A stretch of 15,898 nucleotides of DNA, taken from assembly GCA_900541335.1 (NCBI GenBank), contig UQJC01000047.1:1-15898 (forward strand), read 5' to 3'. Position numbers and translations under genes: made by a program. A model generated the notes under the pieces. That model saw only the letters and a list, made by a program, of their open reading frames with translations. It was not told where the DNA came from and made no database searches. The stretch is from an uncultured Prevotella sp. (GTDB taxonomy: Bacteria; Bacteroidota; Bacteroidia; Bacteroidales; Bacteroidaceae). This document shows positions 7,330-14,358 of the stretch, in pieces. Position 1 is the first letter of the stretch; each line of letters begins with the position of its first letter.

Positions 7330-8418
7330 TTATCTGCCCGTAATGGTTTCACATTGGAATCCTGACTCTCGAGCAACCTTGTAGTTTGCCAGAGCCGTTT
7401 CCTTATTCGTATTGGCGTAACAGTATTCACACTGGTGCGGACAGGTGTCATATTGTCCGATATCTTTGCTTACCATACAGCCACACAGGGATCTTTGTCC
7501 CTTGTCCCTATTGTTTTTCTTCTTGATGGCATAATGTATGCCGTCATCGAGCTGGATGGCATCTTCGGGAATCACTTCGGGTTCGTCAAACAAATTGAGC
7601 GTTGCATTCCTAGTTCGTATCTCCACACCCAAAAACTTCATCAGCACCTCATCACGCCATGCAAAACGAATCATCAAGTTGTCGTCTACGCAATGATTCG
7701 GCTGTATACCGTAAGCTTGATACTCTGGCTTCTCGCCACAAGTAGCCAATTCGTAGTTCCAACCTTTAGCTTGATTCAAATCGGACAATCGCTTGGCAAA
7801 TTCGACCATCAGTCCCGGTGTCCACTCTTGATAGTTAATGTGGTTGCGGATAAGGTTGTACTTGACCTTCTTGTATGATTCGATATCGGCAAAGCTAAAA
7901 ACCAGTTTCTCAGTATAGCCCTTGAGCTGATCGCCAATACGTTCAATCTTCTGCAACAAATCCTCCATAGAGATTTGGTCAGTAAGAATCAACGGGTCGA
8001 AACGCCAGACCACACGACCTCGACCCAGTTTGTCTACAAGCCGTTTGAAGGTGTCAATACGTCTTTCTACTGAAGGCACACCACGCTCCAACCCCTCGGC
8101 GACATAATCATTGAGGGTATACTGCACGTAGCACTTTATCTTAGGCGTATGCTGTTCTAACTTATCCAAGTGAGGGATTAACTTCTCAGGATTCTTCGAC
8201 CAGAACACGATGAAGCGTGTGTTTTGATACGACACATAGCTCTTCTTGCCGTTAAACGGATTTGTCCACGCAGAGTATCCTTTCTTTAATCGATGAAAGA
8301 ACCAGTCTGCATAGAAGGCAGGAATGTCCGTGCTTCTGCTTGCAGACACGATTTCGGGCACTTGAGCTTCTGCCCAAGTGCCGTTATCGAGTTGAATAGT
8401 TGCTTTTTTCCAAGCCAT
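7330..8418 (-). CDS. DUF1848 protein with C-terminal CxxxCxxC cluster
   Basis: The 362-aa protein matches the DUF1848 family as I know it: an N-terminal SASRSTDIPAFYADWF (26-40 region), NPFN (53-56), IVFWSKNP (70-77), WRFDPLI (138-144) and a Cys-rich C-terminus. That C-terminus carries CGC (312-314) and CPHQCEYCYAN (326-336), the CxxxCxxC spacing that binds the 4Fe-4S cluster in radical SAM enzymes. Here the cluster motif is C-terminal, whereas in typical radical SAM enzymes it lies near the N-terminus. The resemblance to spore photoproduct lyase-type motifs suggests radical chemistry on nucleic acid, but the family's reaction is unknown to me. It sits 23 bases after the upstream gene and 34 bases before the helicase start, within the operon. 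Confidence 0.88.
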   Translation of the reverse strand: MAWKKATIQLDNGTWAEAQVPEIVSASRSTDIPAFYADWFFHRLKKGYSAWTNPFNGKKSYVSYQNTRFIVFWSKNPEKLIPHLDKLEQHTPKIKCYVQYTLNDYVAEGLERGVPSVERRIDTFKRLVDKLGRGRVVWRFDPLILTDQISMEDLLQKIERIGDQLKGYTEKLVFSFADIESYKKVKYNLIRNHINYQEWTPGLMVEFAKRLSDLNQAKGWNYELATCGEKPEYQAYGIQPNHCVDDNLMIRFAWRDEVLMKFLGVEIRTRNATLNLFDEPEVIPEDAIQLDDGIHYAIKKKNNRDKGQRSLCGCMVSKDIGQYDTCPHQCEYCYANTNKETALANYKVARESGFQCETITGR

Positions 8419-8441
8419 AATCTATAATCCTCAAAAATGCG

Positions 8442-9662
8442 TTATCTGTATCTAGAAAGCGATTCTTCAATATACAAAACAGTCGACTTAATGAATTCGA
8501 TACCGTCTTCAACTGAATGGCGCGAATCTTGACAGAGTGTGTAGAAGTCATTGATTATTCCTGATTGACCATGAAAATTTGCCTTAGAAAAATCTGCTTT
8601 ACCCATAGCATATAAATAGCCATTGGTCTTTATGCGTAAAGGCATAAAAGGAACATCCATTGGACTTGGATCTGGTATTTCTAGAGCATTAGCTATTGTA
8701 TAGTAGAAAAAGCTTCTGGTATCAGCTAACAACGAAATTCTTTTTTGATAGAGATTGCTCTCAGTCGGATTGTATTCAATTGCCTTAGAAAATAGATAAA
8801 AAGCATAATCCGCAATGGCTCTTGCAATATCTTCATTTTCTCGAATTTCCTGGTGAGATAACAATAAGGAAAATGCAGAAGCTACGGTGTTGCAATATTG
8901 AAAAGGTATGTCAAGAAGTTGTCCAGAGGCACCTTGAACTACATTGTACATCTCTGCCAAATTCATCCACTCACCTTGTATATCATTTCGAACTGCGCAA
9001 TGAAGGCCTGAATTGGCAAGATCAATGATTTTCTGTATGTTTGGAGCTACTCGTTCGGACTGTTTATTCAAAGTTGAACTTACCATTTCAACCTTCCGGT
9101 ACTCAATATCCACATTACGGTCATACATATGCAGAACACACTTTACGACCTTACCATCTTTCAACGAAACAGTAAGTCCATAGTCTGACAGATCTATTTC
9201 CTGAAAGCCAAACGGAGTTTGGGCACTTACCATATACCCTCTAAGTGTCACTTCGTTAGTTGTAGATTTGACTACGCGCATAGGTTTGGCCGACATTTGA
9301 GGCTTCCCCGTATCACCATTAATCATACGAACGATATAGCCGTCCCCGTTCTTCAATTGATAACCGCTGCAGCCGTTGATATTCTTCTCAACTGACAGCG
9401 TACGAAGACATTCCTGCACACCAAGCACGGGGAAACCATTTTCATAGCGTTGATGCTGATTCGATTTAAATGTAAACGGTTCAAGGCACGAAGATGCCGC
9501 CCTTGAATTATTCAAGGGGTTAGAACTTACAGGCAGAGTGCTGCACCTCCCTTGAACTGGCTGCTGATTGGAAAACGTTCCTTTCTTTTTACCAAAGATA
9601 AAATCAAAGATGCTCATGATATATTGACCAATTAAGATGTAATAATCTGCGGTAGAAAACAT
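8442..9662 (-). CDS. Unknown protein, first gene of the helicase cassette
   Basis: I do not recognise this 406-aa protein. With the start used here, residues 7-24 are hydrophobic and followed by KKK (25-27), which could be an N-terminal membrane anchor. A low-complexity Ser/Asn/Gln linker (30-75) leads to a probable beta-rich region (80-195). A helical C-terminal half follows, with a TPR-like patch around AFYLFSKAIEYNPTE (287-301). Start choice: the ATG at 9662 has a genuine GGAG seven bases upstream, unusual in Bacteroidales, and is preferred. An internal ATG at 9617 (MSIFDFIFGKKK) is also plausible and would remove most of the hydrophobic segment. The gene looks more A/T-rich than its neighbours. 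It lies 23 bases upstream of the DUF1848 gene and is the promoter-proximal gene of the operon. Confidence 0.75.
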   Translation of the reverse strand: MFSTADYYILIGQYIMSIFDFIFGKKKGTFSNQQPVQGRCSTLPVSSNPLNNSRAASSCLEPFTFKSNQHQRYENGFPVLGVQECLRTLSVEKNINGCSGYQLKNGDGYIVRMINGDTGKPQMSAKPMRVVKSTTNEVTLRGYMVSAQTPFGFQEIDLSDYGLTVSLKDGKVVKCVLHMYDRNVDIEYRKVEMVSSTLNKQSERVAPNIQKIIDLANSGLHCAVRNDIQGEWMNLAEMYNVVQGASGQLLDIPFQYCNTVASAFSLLLSHQEIRENEDIARAIADYAFYLFSKAIEYNPTESNLYQKRISLLADTRSFFYYTIANALEIPDPSPMDVPFMPLRIKTNGYLYAMGKADFSKANFHGQSGIINDFYTLCQDSRHSVEDGIEFIKSTVLYIEESLSRYR

Positions 9663-9668
9663 TCAGGC

Positions 9669-9705
9669 ACTCCTTTGGGAGTAAGGTAAAGTTTGATTTT
9701 TTACC
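9669..9705 (-). promoter_or_regulatory. Two hairpins in the cassette leader; one covers the Shine-Dalgarno
   Basis: On the mRNA strand GGTAAA and TTTACC (9705-9685) pair around 9 bases. Directly after comes ACTCC-CAAA-GGAGT (9682-9669), whose 3' arm contains the GGAG seven bases before the ATG at 9662. The small second hairpin would hide the ribosome-binding site. This could be translational control of the cassette, but both stems are short. Confidence 0.35.
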
Positions 9706-10094
9706 CTGTTTCAATAGGTTCAAAATCCTATGAATGAAATACAGCTAACCTTTTTATCTCGAAATCTCGCGTAAGGTAAACGAACATAAGAGAGAATAGG
9801 ATGCAACCCACAATGTTGTACTAGACGTTTTCGGAATGAAAGAAAAAAGAAAGTAAATCTAAGGTAAGAATGAACTACTCTTGCAAAGAGTGCCACCTCT
9901 TTTATCTTCGATGGCAAATATAACACTTTTCGCACCAGCAATCGGTTGACCCCCAAAAGAATACATACGAAAAAGTCATTCGTGAAGAGGAACAGACAAA
10001 CTCAGCAAAAAGGCTACGACACACATAAAACCAGTTCATAAGTAGGAGGTTCTGTGAGTTTTCGGAATGCATTCTGTACGGGACAAGCAACAGA

Positions 10095-10151
10095 AACGAG
10101 TCGATTCAGACAAATATAGTTGGGGGCTATCTTAATCTGAGTCGACTCGTT
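10095..10151. promoter_or_regulatory. 16-bp inverted arms flanking a leftward -7 box
   Basis: The arm at 10095-10110 (AACGAGTCGATTCAGA) and the arm at 10136-10151 (TCTGAGTCGACTCGTT) are inverted repeats with one mismatch, which is a G-T wobble in + strand RNA. Each arm holds a near-palindrome of its own, GAGTCGAYTC. The 25-base spacer contains CAAATATA, a leftward TATATTTG -7 box. The layout fits an operator pair around a promoter for the helicase cassette. It could also serve as a terminator-like hairpin 30 bases past the murF-alr stop, although no good T-run follows. Confidence 0.5.
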
Positions 10152-10180
10152 GGTTATAGCACGAAGGAGACCGTCACACC

Positions 10181-12652
10181 CTACTGAAAATACACGCGCT
10201 TTACGCGGTTGCTCACCGAGGTCAGTACTTCGTAGGGGATGGTTTCGAGCAAATCAGAGAGTACTGTTACTGGAAGGTTGTCACCAAAGATTTCGACCGT
10301 GTCGCCTTCCTGGCAGTCAATGCCCGTGACGTCGATCATGCAGACATCCATGCAGATGTTGCCCATGTAGGGAGCCTTCTTGCCGTTGACCAGGCAGTAG
10401 CCGTTGCGATTGCCCAAGCGGCGGTTGAGTCCGTCGGCATAGCCAATCGGCAGGGTGGCAATGCGCGAGGGACGGTCTGTCACTGTGCGGCGTGAGTAGC
10501 CGATGCTGTCGCCTTGGGGGACATTGCGAATCTGCAGAATGGTTGTATGGAGTGAAGTCACCTGGTGCAGGCGGCGGTTGTCAATGGGGTCGATGCCGTA
10601 GAGTCCCAGTCCGAGGCGCACCATGTCGAGGTGGCGTTCGGGGAAACGCTCGATGCCCGCACTGTTGCAGATGTGGCGCAGTATCTTGTGTGAGAAAGCT
10701 GTCTGTAAGGTTCTTGAAGCTTCGTCGTAGAGTTGGAACTGACGATCGGAAAAAGCATCGAACTCGGGCGAGTCGGAACCTACGAAGTGGGAGAAAACGG
10801 AGCGCGGAATGACTGCCGTCTGGTGATGGAGCCGGTCGATGAGTTGCGGAATCTCCGTCAGCGGATTAAAGCCCAGGCGGTGCATTCCCGTGTCGAGCTT
10901 GATGTGGACGGGGAAGCCCTGTACACCTTCTTTCTCTGCCGCATGGATGAGGGCCTCGAGGAGCTTGAAGTTGTAAATCTCAGGTTCAAGGTCGTACTCG
11001 AAGAGGGTGTGGAAGGCAGACATTTCAGGGTTCATCACGATGATGCCTGTGCGGATTCCAGCGCGGCGCAGTTCGGCCCCTTCGTCAGCTACCGCTACGG
11101 CCAGGTAGTCAACACCGCGGTCTTGCAGCGTCTTGGCTATCTCGACAGCGCCAGCCCCATAGGCAGAGGCTTTGACCATGCAGGTAATCTTCGTTTCGGG
11201 ACGGAGGAAGGAACGGTAGAAATTCAGATTCTCGGCAATGGCTTCGAGGTTGACATTGAGTGTCGTTTCGTGAACACGCAGGGACAACAAAGAGGTGATT
11301 TCCTCAAAGCCAAAGCTACGTGCTCCCTTAATCAGTACCATCTCGCCCTTCAGCGTGTCGAGCAAACCGCTTTGGAGCAACGCTTTCGTGGTCGGGAAGA
11401 AATGCTTCTCGTTTGTTTGGAAACAAGCCTGTTGCTGGGTGATTTCCTCACCGATGCCAATCAGGTGGTCAATGCCTCGTTGGGCGATGAGATCGGCCAC
11501 CTTGGAGTAAAGTTCGTGGGAGGGAAGTCCCGTTTGCAGGATGTCAGAAAGAATCAGCGTCCTGCTGCGGCCTTCACAGTTCGGACGACGTGTTAGAAAA
11601 TCCAGTGCAATGTCGAGAGAGGCCACGTCGGAGTTGTACGTGTCGTTAATCAAGGTGCAACCCTTTACACCCTGGATGACCTCCAGGCGCATGGCAACGG
11701 GTTCGAGGTGTGCCATTCGCTCTGCAATGATTTCAGTCGGCAGATGTAGGTAAAGACACACAGCGAGGCAGTGTAGGGCATTTTCGATGGAGGCAGCATC
11801 GTAGAAGGGAATACGTATTTCAGCCTGCTGCCCGAGGTACGTATATATTATATGTGTACTCTTGCTTTCTTTCTCTATACGTTTGATGAACAAAGCCCGT
11901 TCCGGGTCCTTCGTAGACCAGGCCAGAATGTCTCCGCCCAGTGGGGTCGTGCTGACACATTCGTGTATCAGTTTGTCGTCAGCGCGGTAGATAATTACAT
12001 GGGCATCCTTGAAGAGTTCCAGCTTTTCGTGACATTTCTCTTCGAGGCTGCGGAAGTTTTCCTGGTGTGCCGGTCCGATATTAGTCAGAATGCCAATGGT
12101 CGGTTGAATGATGGCACGCAAGGCTTCCATTTCGTCGGGTTGCGAAATGCCCGCTTCGAATACGCCCACTTGCGTATGTTGGTCGAGGAGCCACACACTG
12201 AGTGGCACACCGATTTGAGAATTATAGGATTTGGGAGAACGGGTGACGTGAAAGGAAGGGGCGAGGAGTTGGTAGAGCCATTCCTTCACCACCGTCTTAC
12301 CGTTGGAGCCTGTTACTCCGATTACCGGCAGGTCGAATGCTTCGCGATGGCGTTCTGCCAGTCGCTGTAATGCTTTGAGCGGGCTGAGTACTTGCAGAAA
12401 GTTCGCTTGCGGATAGAGCGAGGCATAATCTTGTGGCACGTCGGCAACAACAAAGTTGCGTACGCCACGGCGATACAAATCGGCAATATAGTGATGTCCG
12501 TTGCCCAGTTTGGTTTGGAGGGCGAAAAAGAGGGTCGTTTCGGGGAAGGTCAGCGAGCGACTGTCTGTGAGCAGCCAGTCGATTTCGGCAGGCTGGTTAC
12601 CCTCTTGGCGTGCGCCAATGAGGGTGGTGATTTCTTCAATTGTGTAATGCAT
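10181..12652 (-). CDS. Bifunctional MurF ligase / alanine racemase
   Basis: This 823-aa cytoplasmic fusion serves peptidoglycan precursor synthesis. The MurF half (about 1-455) adds D-Ala-D-Ala to UDP-MurNAc-tripeptide with ATP. It shows the nucleotide-binding loop GVTGSNGKT (112-120), SYNSQIGVP (142-150), EAGIS (166-170), NIGPAHQENF (191-200) and NDTYNSD (336-342). The racemase half (about 460-823) makes D-Ala from L-Ala using PLP. It shows the PLP lysine in MVKASAYGAG (K494), KLDTGMHRLGF (585-595), the catalytic tyrosine region IGYSRRT (717-723), PIGYADG (735-741) and MGNICMD (763-769). Coupling the two activities in one chain is known for Bacteroidetes and supplies D-Ala beside its consumer. 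All key residues appear intact. The start at 12652 follows a short A/T-rich leader with a -7 box about 27 bases upstream. Confidence 0.96.
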   Translation of the reverse strand: MHYTIEEITTLIGARQEGNQPAEIDWLLTDSRSLTFPETTLFFALQTKLGNGHHYIADLYRRGVRNFVVADVPQDYASLYPQANFLQVLSPLKALQRLAERHREAFDLPVIGVTGSNGKTVVKEWLYQLLAPSFHVTRSPKSYNSQIGVPLSVWLLDQHTQVGVFEAGISQPDEMEALRAIIQPTIGILTNIGPAHQENFRSLEEKCHEKLELFKDAHVIIYRADDKLIHECVSTTPLGGDILAWSTKDPERALFIKRIEKESKSTHIIYTYLGQQAEIRIPFYDAASIENALHCLAVCLYLHLPTEIIAERMAHLEPVAMRLEVIQGVKGCTLINDTYNSDVASLDIALDFLTRRPNCEGRSRTLILSDILQTGLPSHELYSKVADLIAQRGIDHLIGIGEEITQQQACFQTNEKHFFPTTKALLQSGLLDTLKGEMVLIKGARSFGFEEITSLLSLRVHETTLNVNLEAIAENLNFYRSFLRPETKITCMVKASAYGAGAVEIAKTLQDRGVDYLAVAVADEGAELRRAGIRTGIIVMNPEMSAFHTLFEYDLEPEIYNFKLLEALIHAAEKEGVQGFPVHIKLDTGMHRLGFNPLTEIPQLIDRLHHQTAVIPRSVFSHFVGSDSPEFDAFSDRQFQLYDEASRTLQTAFSHKILRHICNSAGIERFPERHLDMVRLGLGLYGIDPIDNRRLHQVTSLHTTILQIRNVPQGDSIGYSRRTVTDRPSRIATLPIGYADGLNRRLGNRNGYCLVNGKKAPYMGNICMDVCMIDVTGIDCQEGDTVEIFGDNLPVTVLSDLLETIPYEVLTSVSNRVKRVYFQ

Positions 12653-12663
12653 AGGAGGTATGC
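12649..12663 (-). promoter_or_regulatory. Small hairpin covering the murF-alr start codon
   Basis: On the mRNA strand GCATA-CCTCC-TATGC forms a perfect 5-bp stem whose 3' arm contains the ATG (12652-12650). The stem is short and may be fortuitous. If real, it would lower initiation on this message. Confidence 0.25.
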
Positions 12664-12678
12664 TTTTTTAATTGGCGG

Positions 12679-12686
12679 CAAAAGTA
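12679..12686 (-). promoter_or_regulatory. -7 box of the murF-alr promoter
   Basis: Leftward TACTTTTG (12686-12679) matches the Bacteroidales TAnnTTTG exactly and lies 26 bases before the start codon, implying a leader of roughly 20 nt. No TTG is found at the usual -33 distance, so the upstream half is weak. Confidence 0.5.
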
Positions 12687-12850
12687 CGAAGAAGGTATGG
12701 GATTAGGGCTAGGAAAGGGAGGGAAAGGTAAGGAAAGGTGAGCCGGAGGCATCACGGCGTCTCTTTTTCCTTGAAGGAAATAAGAAAAATAAGCCCGTTC
12801 CTGTTCTTGTTTCAGTAGGATTGCCTTGTCTGAAGCCTCTGTCGAGCGTC

Positions 12851-13394
12851 TTCCCCTTCTTTTTAGTAGCTCGCACTGTGCGGACTCCTTGTCAAGCGTC
12901 TTTTCTAGTGGTTTGCAGTGTGCGGAGCCCTTGTCGAGCGTCTTTTTTGGTGGTCCGCACAGTGCGGAGCCCTTGTCGAGCGTCTTTTTTGGTAGCCCGC
13001 ACAGTGCGGAGCCCTTGTCGAGCGTCTTTTTTAGTGGTCCGCACTGTGCAACCCCCTTGTCGAGCGTCTTTTTTAGTGGTCCGCACTGTGCGAACCCCTT
13101 GTCGAGCGTCTTTTTTAGCGGTCCGCACTGTGCAAACCCCTTGTCGAGCGTCTTTTTTAGTGGTCCGCACTCTGTGAACCCTTTATCTAGCGTCTTTTTT
13201 AGTGGTCCGCACTTTGTGAACCCTTTATCTAGCGTCTTTTTTAGCGGCTCGCACTCTGTGAACCCCTTATCTAGCGTCTTTTTTAGCGGTCCGCACTCTG
13301 TGCCCCCTTTGTCGAGCGTCATTTCTAGTAGCTTGCACCGTGTATCCCCCTTGTCGAGCCTCTTTTTTAATGGTTTGCATCGTGTAAAGCCCTA
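12851..13394. repeat. 42-bp minisatellite (11 exact-length units plus degenerate ends)
   Basis: Units run in perfect 42-bp register from 12901 to 13362 (11 units). A 50-bp variant (12851-12900) precedes them and a partial unit (13363-13394) follows. Each unit has a T-tract, usually six bases, then a GC-rich dyad, then a conserved segment ending in CGAGCGTC or CTAGCGTC. In units 12943 and 12985 the dyad is the near-perfect odd palindrome around CCGCACAGTGCGG; it decays toward the right end. Because 42 is divisible by 3, several reading frames on both strands stay open, so the resulting ORFs are not evidence of coding. There are no unique spacers, so this is not a CRISPR array. The function is unknown. 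Confidence 0.9.
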
Positions 13395-13625
13395 AAAAAT
13401 CTGCTTTTTCAATAGTCCACGCGGCGTGGATCCTTCATCTCCTACTCACTTCGGCTCATTTTTAAGGTACAAGGTAGTGACGAGCTAAAGTGTCCATGCC
13501 TGTTTGGCAGACAAGCTCTCCGTATATCTCTAAGTGGAAGAGCGAAACGTATCTTAGGATTGCTTGTTTAGGATGGGCTACAGTAAAAACTGCGTGACTA
13601 CGCTATTTGAAGTCTTAGCTCTTTG
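13395..13625. other. Gene-free stretch between minisatellite and lipoprotein promoter
   Basis: No gene is seen. It holds a 15-bp odd palindrome, TCCACGC-G-GCGTGGA (13416-13430). It also holds a nested stem at 13482-13518: outer GAGCT/AGCTC, then GTC/GAC and TGCC/GGCA around the loop TGTTT. No recognised RNA family matches. Confidence 0.4.
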
Positions 13626-13633
13626 TATATTTG
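13626..13633 (+). promoter_or_regulatory. -7 box upstream of the thioredoxin-like lipoprotein
   Basis: TATATTTG matches TAnnTTTG exactly and lies 25 bases before the ATG at 13659. A TTTG at 13606-13609 is 16 bases upstream, three short of the usual spacing. The box also argues that translation does not start at the in-frame TTG at 13623. Confidence 0.5.
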
Positions 13634-13658
13634 CCTTCGCTTTTCAAAAAAGACAGTT

Positions 13659-14198
13659 ATGAAGTCACTTATTTTAGCTTGCTTGACGCTTTCGGTGTTT
13701 TGTTTGGCATGCATCAACGAACCATCGGGTTGGGAAGATTCTGCCAAGGCCGAAAAGGTGAGGGTAGGAGACAGCCTGCCTTCCTTTCGGGTGCAGACCG
13801 TGAGCGGTGACAGCGTGTGGTCAGACCGTTTGCGGGGCAAGCCATCGGTGGTGGTCTTCTTTCATACCCGTTGCGGAGATTGTGACCGCGCGTTGCCAGT
13901 CGTACAGCGTCTGTATGACGAATATCGTTGGCAAGTAGACTTTCTTTGCCTCGGGCGCAATCAGTCGCTTCCCGAAGCAACAGCCTATTGGCAGCAAGTC
14001 GGCCTGACTTTGCCTCGGGCAACGGAAGAAGGCAGCGCGGTCTATGAATTGTTTGCCCGTGGCATCATTCCGCGGGTTTATGTGAGCGATTCAACGGGTA
14101 CGGTACGGGCTGTCTTTATCGAACAGGTAGAAGAAGCACCGTTGCGTGCAGCTTTGCAACACCTGGTGCACGGCTCGCAGTCTGCTGAAACACCTTAA
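13659..14198 (+). CDS. Thioredoxin-fold (TlpA/ResA-like) lipoprotein
   Basis: The 179-aa protein starts with a Lys and a hydrophobic segment (MKSLILACLTLSVFCLAC, 1-18) that looks like a lipoprotein signal. Cys18 is the likely lipid-attachment site, although the residues before it (C-L-A) are a poor lipobox. The mature part has VGDSLPSFRVQTVSG (36-50), the usual lead-in of TlpA/ResA/AhpC-type thioredoxin folds. The strand VVVFFHTRCGDC (64-75) follows, with a CGDC redox pair, and a probable cis-Pro in GIIPRVYV (P138). It is expected in the cell envelope, exchanging disulfides or serving as a thiol reductase. CGDC replaces the commoner CPxC, so the redox potential may differ. The ATG at 13659 is preferred over an upstream TTG, which lies just before the -7 box and would lengthen the signal with a basic stretch. 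Confidence 0.85.
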   Translation: MKSLILACLTLSVFCLACINEPSGWEDSAKAEKVRVGDSLPSFRVQTVSGDSVWSDRLRGKPSVVVFFHTRCGDCDRALPVVQRLYDEYRWQVDFLCLGRNQSLPEATAYWQQVGLTLPRATEEGSAVYELFARGIIPRVYVSDSTGTVRAVFIEQVEEAPLRAALQHLVHGSQSAETP

Positions 14199-14223
14199 GG
14201 TGGGGGCGTGACCATCCCCCATC
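14191..14223 (+). other. Palindrome and G/C hairpin at the end of the lipoprotein gene
   Basis: CACCTTAAGGTG (14191-14202) is a perfect palindrome spanning the TAA stop. It overlaps a hairpin of 8 bp with one G-U pair (14199-14206 with 14216-14223, 9-base loop). No T-run follows, so it is not a typical intrinsic terminator. It may attenuate transcription or protect the 3' end. Confidence 0.4.
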
Positions 14224-14358
14224 GACAGAAAAGCACAGCCTAAGGTCAGTCCTACCGATTGGAAAGCAGCTGGTAGCATGGGCATACTTCCTTCGTTGGG
14301 AAGCAAGGTCTCTGCAGTTCTTTCTTGTCCAAGAAAATTCTCAACTCACACTATCATA

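Larger units (their letters stand above)
9663..10180. other. 518-bp gene-free region upstream of the helicase cassette
   Basis: No convincing gene is seen. The region has two leftward TATATTTG -7 boxes (9922-9915 and 10118-10111), neither with a TTG at the usual distance. It also has two 10-bp copies of GTAAGGTAAA (9681-9690 and 9771-9780) spaced exactly 90 bp apart, two 12-bp copies of GTTTTCGGAATG (9827-9838 and 10058-10069), and the palindrome GAATGCATTC (10065-10074). This repeat content suggests a long regulatory leader or the scarred edge of an insertion. Confidence 0.5.

Noticed and set aside
9720..10090. Two small leftward ORFs (78 and 62 codons) upstream of the helicase cassette
   Set aside because: Their composition is typical of translated A/T-rich non-coding DNA, they overlap each other, and the 62-codon ORF relies on a TTG start. 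I cannot exclude a leader peptide beginning at the ATG near 10072, but nothing supports it.
12636..13322. 228-codon leftward ORF encoding a 14-residue repeat (TLDKGFAQCGPLKK type)
   Set aside because: It is a by-product of the 42-bp minisatellite, whose length is a multiple of three. Overlapping frames on both strands are open as well. The ORF runs across the murF-alr promoter and into its start codon, and its non-repeat tail has no protein-like features.
12851..13394. CRISPR array
   Set aside because: There is no alternation of conserved repeats with unique spacers; the whole 42-bp unit is conserved with gradual drift. No cas gene is nearby.
12826..13395. Rightward repeat ORFs (118 and 189 codons) in the same region
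   Set aside because: The cause is the same: the array keeps all stop-free frames open. No ribosome-binding site or promoter supports them.
13623..13658. Longer lipoprotein start at a TTG
   Set aside because: The -7 box at 13626-13633 would lie inside the coding region, and the shorter form begins with a proper signal sequence.
14278..14358. 27-residue N-terminal extension of the nucleoside permease
   Set aside because: The extension has no counterpart in NupG, and the ATG at 14359 gives the expected length and N-terminus.
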